A stretch of 20,892 bases of DNA from an uncultured Eubacteriales bacterium. GTDB lineage: Bacteria; Bacillota; Clostridia; Oscillospirales; Oscillospiraceae. The translations under genes were made by a program, and so were the position numbers. The notes under the pieces were generated by a model that saw only the letters and a list, made by a program, of their open reading frames with translations, was not told the origin of the DNA and did not search any database. The stretch covers positions 1 through 20,892 of the forward strand of contig URNZ01000032.1 of NCBI GenBank assembly GCA_900549405.1. The letters run 5' to 3'. Below are positions 15,290 to 20,892 of this stretch, piece after piece; the stretch's first letter is position 1; every line of letters begins with the position of its first letter.

Positions 15290-17311
15290 TTATGTCCTCT
15301 TGTGGCGAACAGGTGTCCCCCCCGCGATATTTCCCCCTGTTACGCTCAGCAGGGTCCGTTCCAGCACGGATATCTCCAGGGGCTTGGACACGTGGGCGTC
15401 CATGCCCGCGTCCAGGCAGACCTGGATGTCCTCGGTAAAGGCGTTGGCCGTCATGGCCAGGATGGGGATGGTCTGGCCCAGGGGATTTTCCCCTGCGCGG
15501 ATGGCCCGGGTGGCCTCCAGGCCGTTCATCACGGGCATCTGCACGTCCATCAAAATGGCGTCGTACTCCCCGGGCTTCACGCTCTGGAAGGCCTCCACCA
15601 GCTTCTGGCCGTTGGGATAGATGGTGCAGGCGGCCCCGTGCATGTCCAGGATGGCCTCCAGGATCTCGGCGTTTAGCAGGTTGTCCTCGGCGCACAGGAA
15701 GCGCTTGCCCCGCAGGACGGAGCCGCTCTTTTGGGGCAGCGCCATGTCGCTGTCCTTGGCCCCGTCCACCGCCCGGATCAGGTTGGACAGGAAGAAGGGC
15801 CGGGCGATCAGGCCGTCCACGCCGCTCTTGGTCAATATCTCGTGGACCTGCTCCGGCTGGGCATAGTCGCAGCAGAACAGCAGCACCGCGTCCCGGGCGC
15901 TCTCCCGCAGGGCCTTCACCGTGTCCGCCAGGTGCGCGTCGTGGAGATAGCCGTTGAGCAAGATCACGTCCGCCGGGTGGCGCGCCAGCTGCCGCCGGGC
16001 CTCGCCCTCGGTGGCAGCCAGGGTGAAGGGCACGTTTGCCGCCCCCAGGGACGTGCCCACGTTCCGGCACAGCACGTCGTCGTCGGAGACCAGCATCACC
16101 TTCCGGTCCCCAAAACTGTTCTCCACCCCGTGGTCGATGGGGAAGGTGAGCACCACGTCAAAGCGGCTGCCCTTGCCGGGCTGGCTCTCGATCTCGATGG
16201 TCCCGCCCATCAGGTCCACGATGTTCTTGGTGATGGCCATGCCCAGGCCGGTGCCCTGGACCTTGTTGGTCATGGAGTTCTCCGCCCGGGTGAAGGGCTC
16301 GAAGATGTGGGCCACAAACTCCGGCGTCATGCCATAGCCGTTGTCCTCCACCGTGATGCGGAAGGTGGCGTGGCCGGGTTTGTCACAGGGCAGCTCCGTC
16401 AGGTCAAAGCGCACGTACCCGCCATAGGGGGTATACTTCACCGCGTTGGACAGCAGGTTCAAAAAGATCTGCCGCAGGCGCACCCCGTCGCCGATGAGAT
16501 ATTCGTGGGCCACCTCGTGGACCCGGATGCGGAAGCTCTGCCCCCGCTCGTTGGTCTGGGAGCGGATGATGCTGTCCACCTGGCCCACCTGCTCGGCCAG
16601 ACTGATGGAGTCCTGGTTCAGGGCCACCTCGCTGGATTCGATCTTGCTCATGTCCAGCACGTCGTTGACCAGACTGAGCAGATGACGGCTGGACATGAGC
16701 ACCTTTTCGATGTAGGTGTGCATCTTGTCCGAGGTATCCCCTTCGTGGGCCATCAGGTCGGTGATGCCCACGATGGCGTTCATGGGGGTGCGGATGTCGT
16801 GGGACATGTTGGAGAGGAATTCGCTTTTGGCCTTGTTGGCGGACACCAGCTCGGCGTTGAGCCGTTCCAGCTTGGCGTTGTTCTCCTCTGCGATGGCCAT
16901 CTCTTTCTTCTGCTGGCGGCGCTGCATCCAGAAAATAAAGCCCGCACACACACAGGTCATCAGCACGGCAAAGGTCATGACCACGATCACCGTGGTATTG
17001 ACCAGCTCCACCGTGTTCATGGCCACGGCGCTGGCGTTGACCAGAAAGACCAGCGTCCACTCGGCATTCTCCATGCGGTACATGGAGTAGAAATATTCCT
17101 CCCCGTCCAAAACGGCATTGGAGTATACCATTCCGCTGGCCTCCAGCTCCTCCCGGGCCGCGTCGAAGGACGTCCCGTGGAGATACTCCATCCCCTCCAG
17201 CGCATTATAGACGTTATAGCCATGGATCAGCTCGTTGCCCTGGCTGCTGAACAACTTCAGTCCGGGGTGGCCGCCTCTATATAGTTGGACAGCACGTCCA
17301 CCTTGCTCCAC
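15290..17311 (-). CDS. Hybrid histidine kinase with two receivers (frameshifted main part)
   Basis: The main part of a membrane hybrid kinase; its N-terminus is in another frame (17257-17547). Residue numbers refer to the rejoined 752-residue protein. An extracytoplasmic sensor (GNELIHGYNVYNALEGMEYL) precedes a second membrane helix (about 180-205). Next come a coiled coil, HisKA with NMSHDIRTPMNAIVG (His250), and an ATPase domain with LLSNAVKYTP, DNGYGM and GTGLGMAI. Receiver 1 begins VMLVSDDD but has LLNGYL, with Asn532 at the phospho-acceptor site, so it is a pseudo-receiver. Receiver 2 is intact: CAEDN, Asp668 in LMDVQMPVMNG, and SKP. The coordinate 17311 is only the first start-like codon of this frame; no ribosome binding site precedes it. 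Expression needs correction of the frameshift. It follows the sensor lipoprotein gene in one operon. Confidence 0.88.
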   Translation of the reverse strand: MEQGGRAVQLYRGGHPGLKLFSSQGNELIHGYNVYNALEGMEYLHGTSFDAAREELEASGMVYSNAVLDGEEYFYSMYRMENAEWTLVFLVNASAVAMNTVELVNTTVIVVMTFAVLMTCVCAGFIFWMQRRQQKKEMAIAEENNAKLERLNAELVSANKAKSEFLSNMSHDIRTPMNAIVGITDLMAHEGDTSDKMHTYIEKVLMSSRHLLSLVNDVLDMSKIESSEVALNQDSISLAEQVGQVDSIIRSQTNERGQSFRIRVHEVAHEYLIGDGVRLRQIFLNLLSNAVKYTPYGGYVRFDLTELPCDKPGHATFRITVEDNGYGMTPEFVAHIFEPFTRAENSMTNKVQGTGLGMAITKNIVDLMGGTIEIESQPGKGSRFDVVLTFPIDHGVENSFGDRKVMLVSDDDVLCRNVGTSLGAANVPFTLAATEGEARRQLARHPADVILLNGYLHDAHLADTVKALRESARDAVLLFCCDYAQPEQVHEILTKSGVDGLIARPFFLSNLIRAVDGAKDSDMALPQKSGSVLRGKRFLCAEDNLLNAEILEAILDMHGAACTIYPNGQKLVEAFQSVKPGEYDAILMDVQMPVMNGLEATRAIRAGENPLGQTIPILAMTANAFTEDIQVCLDAGMDAHVSKPLEISVLERTLLSVTGGNIAGGTPVRHKRT

Positions 17312-17547
17312 TGGGTGCCCACCACGTCCTCCAGACCGGAATACAGCTGAACGGTGACGTCCTGCATCTGGCTCAGCCGCTCGGCATAGAGTATCCTGTC
17401 GTTATACCGGGTGTAAAAGAGGGTGAAGGCGACAACGCTCACCGCGATGATCAGTGCGATCATCCCGATAAACCGCGCCGTCTGTCCGACCAGCTCTTTT
17501 TTATTGACTATCTGACCGCGGTCCCGGTCAGCTTTCGTTTTCTCCAT
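17257..17547 (-). pseudogene. N-terminal fragment of the hybrid histidine kinase
   Basis: ATG 17547, with GGAG 6 bases upstream, opens a frame encoding a charged cytoplasmic N-terminus, one membrane helix (about residues 26-45, FIGMIALIIAVSVVAFTLFY) and the start of an extracytoplasmic sensor (SKVDVLSNYIEAATPD). It then stops at TGA 17259-17257. The next frame carries on the same protein directly (GLKLFSSQGNELIHG). Adding one base in the four-C run at 17267-17264 restores one 752-residue kinase. An alternative ATG at 17571 overlaps the stop of the upstream lipoprotein gene. This may be a true mutation or a homopolymer sequencing error. Confidence 0.8.
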
Positions 17548-17561
17548 TCGCCGCTCCCAAC

Positions 17562-19364
17562 TCAGTTCCATGTAATATCTGCCGGGGAGAAGGTATCAAA
17601 CCGGCTCAGATAGTCCTGCATCACCGTCAGTCCCACGATGCCGGTGTCCTGCACGCTGCCCTCCTCCTGCACCGCTTTGCTGGCGCCGCAGATGACCACG
17701 GTATAGGTCTTGTCGTCCTCCAGGGCAACGCCGTCTGGCATGATGAGGTCATAGGGGAACAGGTGCTCCCCGTCGCCAAACTTGTCATAGCCGGTCTCCG
17801 CCAGCTCCTTGACGCGCGTGCCGGTGAGGGTGACGGTCTGGATGGTGCCCGTCCAGCCGGTGGGCAGCATGGCGGTCAGCTCCTGGTCGGTGATGGGCAT
17901 GGCATACAGCGGGCACTGCACGCCCTTGGTGTTCATGGCCACGTCCTCGTCCGTCTGATACCACTTGTTGGTGGACACCAGGGCCACATCCGCGCCGCTG
18001 GCCTTGGTAAACTGGATGCCCACCAGCTTTGCGCAGTCCTCCACGCTCAGCTCCTCCGTCACAGTGGTATAGACCCGGTCAGAGTTGTCCCGAAGCAGAT
18101 ATTGGTTGTCATCCAGCGTCTTCAGCACTGCGTTGATGTCGCACTCGCCCTTCATAAAGGAGAACATCTTCTCCCCCACAGGGACCACCACATTCTCCCA
18201 GCCGGTGTAGATATAGGGGGCGACATAGCCCTCGTTCAGCGCCTGCTCAATGGGCTTATAAACGCTCTCCTCGGGAATGACAAAGTCCTTCAGGGGCACC
18301 AGCACGTCAGCGCCCATATTCACGCTCAGTGCGCGCATTCCGTCTACGGTGCAGATGACCTCCATCACATGGAGGGCGTCCTCCAGCTTCTGCTCATTGC
18401 CCGGGTCGGCCAGGTGCTTGTTCAGCCCCACAAACTTGGTCACATTGGCCACATAAGTATTCTCTGTGCCGTCCTCAGACAGATAGGGCATAAAGCCGAA
18501 CTCGTCGCTGGATTCCTCCGGCGAAACAGAGGTCAGGTTGCCTATCATAAACAGGGTATTGCCCTCTAAAAAGGCGGCGCGGGTGCTGGTGTCGCTGTCC
18601 GGGTCGCCGCTGAAGTTCAGCATCCCCACATCCCGCCAGCGCTGGATATCCTGGGCCTGGGCCACCAGGTCGGCGTTGTCCAGGGCGTTCTCCTCCCCGG
18701 CCAAAAAGCTGTTCTGCCATTTGCGGCCCTCGATGGTGTTGGCATAGCCCGCGCTGAGGATGTTGAACAGATACTGAAAACCATAGCCGGGGAACTGCAC
18801 CTGGTCCAGCGCCAGCTGGCAGCCGGCGGCCTCCACCTGGGGTGCCAGGGCCTCCAGCTCCTCCAGGGAGGTGGGCAGCGTCCAGCCGTGCTCGTCCAGC
18901 AGCGTCTTGTTATAGGTGATCCCCAGCACGGAGTAATACAGGGGCAGCATATAGATGTGCCCGTCGTCCGTCACCTCCCGCAGGCGCTGGTCGGTAAAGT
19001 TGTCCGTGAAGGGATAGGCGGACATATCCAGCAGATGGTCGCTCACGTCGGTCACAGCCGGGGCGTACATGCTGCCGAAATAGATATCCGTCATTTCATC
19101 GGCGGCCAGCTCCATCGCGGCATAGGCCGTGGCGTTATAGCCGCTGTAGGGGATGAACTCGATGTTGATCTCCGGATACTTCTCGTGTACCAGGTCTGCC
19201 AGGTGGCTGGGGTTGCGGAAGGGCACCATGGCGGTCATGGTGATGGCTTCGTGCTCCCCGTCACCGCCATTGGTCTCCGGCCCGGTCTTGCCTCCGCAGC
19301 CGGTCAGCAGGGATACGGAACAGCTCACTGCCAGCAGCAGGCTCAGGATGCGCTTTTTCTGCAT
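17562..19364 (-). CDS. Solute-binding lipoprotein fused to a 5'-nucleotidase C-terminal-like domain
   Basis: A 600-residue exported lipoprotein. The signal peptide MQKKRILSLLLAVSCSVSLL ends in the lipobox LLTGC, so Cys23 should be lipidated. Residues about 40-430 are an extracellular solute-binding protein of the sugar-binding type (TMTAMVPFRNPSHLADLV, TDIYFGSMY, YMLPLYYSVLGITYNKTLLD, LFMIGN). Residues about 450-595 resemble the C-terminal substrate domain of 5'-nucleotidases: SGADVALVS, then ITDQELTAMLPTGW, VTLTGTRVKELAETG and LEDDKTYTVVICG. The catalytic phosphoesterase domain is missing, so nucleotidase activity is not expected. No ABC permease or ATPase gene is adjacent. The next gene is a sensor kinase, which suggests ligand sensing rather than uptake. 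ATG 19364 is chosen for its ribosome binding site (GAGGAGAG) and signal peptide; the frame is open further upstream to 19532 without support. Confidence 0.85.
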   Translation of the reverse strand: MQKKRILSLLLAVSCSVSLLTGCGGKTGPETNGGDGEHEAITMTAMVPFRNPSHLADLVHEKYPEINIEFIPYSGYNATAYAAMELAADEMTDIYFGSMYAPAVTDVSDHLLDMSAYPFTDNFTDQRLREVTDDGHIYMLPLYYSVLGITYNKTLLDEHGWTLPTSLEELEALAPQVEAAGCQLALDQVQFPGYGFQYLFNILSAGYANTIEGRKWQNSFLAGEENALDNADLVAQAQDIQRWRDVGMLNFSGDPDSDTSTRAAFLEGNTLFMIGNLTSVSPEESSDEFGFMPYLSEDGTENTYVANVTKFVGLNKHLADPGNEQKLEDALHVMEVICTVDGMRALSVNMGADVLVPLKDFVIPEESVYKPIEQALNEGYVAPYIYTGWENVVVPVGEKMFSFMKGECDINAVLKTLDDNQYLLRDNSDRVYTTVTEELSVEDCAKLVGIQFTKASGADVALVSTNKWYQTDEDVAMNTKGVQCPLYAMPITDQELTAMLPTGWTGTIQTVTLTGTRVKELAETGYDKFGDGEHLFPYDLIMPDGVALEDDKTYTVVICGASKAVQEEGSVQDTGIVGLTVMQDYLSRFDTFSPADITWN

Positions 19365-19479
19365 CGCTCTCTCCTCTTTTCCACCGCAACAACACATAAA
19401 AAAGTAGTCGGCGTCACCGTCGGCTATCGAACTCCACAGCTTTTGTGTCCTGTTGTAGTTTTCATATGACGATGTATCT

Positions 19480-19509
19480 ATTATAACGTATAACCGCCGC
19501 AGAGAATAA
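19480..19509 (-). promoter_or_regulatory. Promoter of the lipoprotein-kinase operon
   Basis: On the minus strand a perfect TATAAT (19485-19480) lies about 115 bases upstream of the lipoprotein ATG. The -35 is weak (TTATTC at 19509-19504, 18-base spacing), which hints at an activator. The palindrome TTATA-ACG-TATAA (19481-19493) overlaps the -10. I see no recognised riboswitch in the leader of about 105 bases. Confidence 0.5.
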
Positions 19510-19541
19510 CTCTTTTTTCCAGTGAAGTGCAAAAAATCAGG

Positions 19542-19587
19542 AAAAAAACGGCGGATCGTCAGGCCCTCTCGCCCGGCGGTCCGCCGT
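19542..19587 (-). terminator. Intrinsic terminator after the threonine aldolase gene
   Basis: On the minus strand ACGGCGGA (19587-19580) pairs with TCCGCCGT (19555-19548), and a run of seven T residues (19548-19542) follows. It begins 17 bases after the aldolase stop codon and separates that gene from the lipoprotein operon promoter. Confidence 0.8.
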
Positions 19588-19604
19588 CTTGTCTCTTGTG
19601 TGAT

Positions 19605-20642
19605 TCAGTTCAGCCTGCCGATGGCCTCGATCAAAGCGGCCACCTCCTCGTCCCGGGTGCTCCAGCTGGTGCAGAAGCGGATGCAGTTGTGCCCCTCGTC
19701 CACGGCGTGGCTCAGTTCAAAGATGAAGTCTTTCGCCAGGGCCGCCTCCTGCTCCCGGCTCACCACGGCGAACTGCTGGTTGGTGGGGCTGTCCACCCAC
19801 AGGGGGATGCCCGCCTTTTGGAAAGCCGCCTTGATCTCCATGGCCTGCCGGTCCGCCTTGCGGGCCAGGTCGAAGTACAGGCCGTTCTGGAACAGGGTGT
19901 AAAATTGCAGACCCATCAGCCAGCCCTTGGCCAGCACGTCCCCCCGCTGCTTCATGCAGGTGCGGAAGTGGTCCCCCAAGGCGGGGTTCACCAGCACCAG
20001 GGCCTCCCCGAACAGGGCACCGCACTTGGTCCCGCCGATGTAAAAGGCGTCCGTCAGCCGGGCCAGATCAGCCAGGGTCACGTCGCAGCCCTCACTGGCA
20101 AGCCAATAGCCCAGCCGGGCTCCGTCCAGGAACAGGTACAGGCCGTATTTCTTGCACACGGCGGACAGCGCCTCCAGCTCGGCCTTGGAGTACACCGTGC
20201 CGAACTCCGACGGGCTGGAGACATAGGCCATTCTGGGCTGGGTGAGGTAGTCGGGCGCGCCCCCGTCCAGATACTTGCGGCACTCTGCCTCCACCGCCCG
20301 GGCGGTGAGCTTGCCGTTCTCCGCCGGGACAGCCAGCACCTTGTGCCCGGTAAGCTCGATGGACCCGGCCTCGTGGGCGTTGATGTGTCCCGTGTCCGCG
20401 CTGATGACGCTCTGCCAGGGTCGCAGGGCGGCGGAGATCAGGGTGGCGTTGGTGGGGGTACCGCCCACGATGAAGTGGACCTGAGCCTCTGCCCCGCCCA
20501 GCTGTTTTATGATCTCTGCCTGGGCCTTCTCACACCACTGGTCCGCCCCATAGCCGGGGTAGTTCTCCTCGTTGGTCTGGGCCAGGGCCTGTAATACCGC
20601 CGGGTGCGCCCCCCGGTTATAGTCGTTGTTGAACCGGAACAT
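19605..20642 (-). CDS. Threonine aldolase-family PLP enzyme (beta-eliminating lyase)
   Basis: A 345-residue cytoplasmic, PLP-dependent fold type I enzyme of the low-specificity L-threonine aldolase group, which cleaves threonine or allo-threonine to glycine and acetaldehyde. Features: an N-terminal FRFNNDYNRGAHPAVLQAL segment, the glycine/threonine-rich cofactor phosphate site (FIVGGTPTNAT, 57-67), substrate-pocket DTGHINAHEAGSIE (83-96), Asp173 in LFLDGARLG, which contacts the PLP ring nitrogen, and the Schiff-base lysine Lys206 in YIGGTKCGALFG. Length and motif order match the family. GGAGGAG lies 7 bases upstream of ATG 20642. The gene stands alone, with its own promoter and terminator. 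Substrate stereospecificity cannot be read from sequence; related bacterial enzymes also act on phenylserine or other beta-hydroxy amino acids. Confidence 0.9.
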   Translation of the reverse strand: MFRFNNDYNRGAHPAVLQALAQTNEENYPGYGADQWCEKAQAEIIKQLGGAEAQVHFIVGGTPTNATLISAALRPWQSVISADTGHINAHEAGSIELTGHKVLAVPAENGKLTARAVEAECRKYLDGGAPDYLTQPRMAYVSSPSEFGTVYSKAELEALSAVCKKYGLYLFLDGARLGYWLASEGCDVTLADLARLTDAFYIGGTKCGALFGEALVLVNPALGDHFRTCMKQRGDVLAKGWLMGLQFYTLFQNGLYFDLARKADRQAMEIKAAFQKAGIPLWVDSPTNQQFAVVSREQEAALAKDFIFELSHAVDEGHNCIRFCTSWSTRDEEVAALIEAIGRLN

Positions 20643-20680
20643 CGCTCTCTCCTCCGTTTTCTGTTTGGTTTTGTAGCCCG

Positions 20681-20710
20681 ATTATACCATCCTCCATCCC
20701 ACAGCTTCAA
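20681..20710 (-). promoter_or_regulatory. Promoter of the threonine aldolase gene
   Basis: On the minus strand, TTGAAG (20710-20705) and a perfect TATAAT (20686-20681) are separated by 18 bases. The leader to the ATG is about 30 bases. Confidence 0.7.
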
Positions 20711-20781
20711 CCCTTTTTCCCTGCGGGTTTCCCGTGTGTTTCATGACATGAAAAAAACTTTGAGAAATTTGAAAAAAGTTG

Positions 20782-20810
20782 TTGACAACCCGACGCCTTT
20801 CTGGTAAGAT
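20782..20810 (+). promoter_or_regulatory. Strong promoter driving the tRNA-like gene
   Basis: TTGACA (20782-20787) and TAAGAT (20805-20810) are separated by 17 bases. A-rich tracts just upstream (20749-20780) resemble an UP element. The start site would be near 20817, about 43 bases before the tRNA-like sequence. The leader has a short GGGC/GCCC stem (20831-20846). This layout is typical of stable-RNA promoters. Confidence 0.8.
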
Positions 20811-20859
20811 ACTCATTGTTCCGAGCGAACGGGCCACAAAAAAGCCCACAACAAAATAT

Positions 20860-20892
20860 GGGGGTATAGCTCAGCTGGGAGCGCAAGCAACC
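20860..20892 (+). tRNA. 5' part of a tRNA gene, cut by the window edge
   Basis: GGGGGTATAGCTCAGCTGGG has the acceptor 5' strand GGGGGTA, the T8-A9 linker and the D-arm GCTCAGCTGG of an alanine- or isoleucine-type tRNA. The window ends after 33 bases, before an anticodon can be read, so the amino acid is not assigned. The D-arm continues as GAGCGC, apparently lacking two bases of the usual GGGAGAGC, and no T33 is obvious. It may be an unusual tRNA, a damaged copy or an assembly edge. Confidence 0.6.

Noticed and set aside
17257..17275. Programmed -1 ribosomal frameshift in the kinase
   Set aside because: There is no X-XXY-YYZ slippery heptamer, and such recoding is not known for this family; a one-base deletion or read error is simpler.
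15731..17284. 517-codon plus-strand open frame opposite the second kinase
   Set aside because: A His/Val/Gly-rich shadow of the kinase on the other strand with no domain match.
19365..19475. Riboswitch (for example c-di-GMP type) in the lipoprotein leader
   Set aside because: ACAGGACACAAAAGCTGT and the GACGCCGAC stretch do not form the conserved core of any aptamer I know.

Overview
The window comes from a GC-rich Gram-positive bacterium. Most of the coding sequence is GC-rich, genes have strong AGGAGG-type ribosome binding sites, sigma-A promoters are close to consensus, and the gene content (sigma-54, MoxR/DUF58/transglutaminase cluster, solute-binding protein beside a hybrid kinase, threonine aldolase) fits a gut Clostridium of the Oscillospiraceae type (Flavonifractor/Lawsonibacter-like). 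This placement is an inference; no rRNA or other marker is present.

Layout. (1) 1-2621: rpoN (sigma-54, + strand) converges on an M20 amidohydrolase (- strand). A 17-bp inverted repeat lies between them and supplies the last codons of both. (2) 2726-13293: a tightly packed + strand cluster of six genes: free-standing Hpt phosphotransfer protein, hybrid histidine kinase, 1336-residue exported leucine-rich-repeat protein, MoxR AAA+ ATPase, DUF58 protein, and a multi-pass membrane protein with a transglutaminase-like domain. Spacing after the kinase is 0, -4, -8 and 45 bases. The cluster looks like a phosphorelay joined to a MoxR-DUF58-transglutaminase envelope system with its own large surface protein. 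The transglutaminase domain has serine where the catalytic cysteine should be. (3) 13294-15260: a more AT-rich islet, all on the - strand, with a RelB/RelE-type toxin-antitoxin pair and an Abi_2 (AbiD/AbiF-like) gene interrupted by an in-frame TGA exactly at the cysteine of its RNxCAH motif. Three copies of one palindrome (core GGGGACGGTTCTCTAA) lie at the ends of and between these modules. (4) 15290-19364: a - strand operon of a solute-binding lipoprotein fused to a 5'-nucleotidase C-terminal-like domain, followed by a second hybrid histidine kinase. No ABC permease is present, so the lipoprotein is probably a sensor partner. The kinase is split by a one-base frameshift. (5) 19605-20642: a threonine aldolase-family PLP enzyme with its own promoter and terminator. 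(6) 20760-20892: a strong divergent + strand promoter followed by the first 33 bases of a tRNA-like gene that runs off the window.

How the parts may work together: both hybrid kinases end in receiver domains and no DNA-binding response regulator is visible. The lone Hpt could pass phosphate from either kinase to an output regulator elsewhere. The palindromes probably also act as transcription terminators that insulate the inserted islet.
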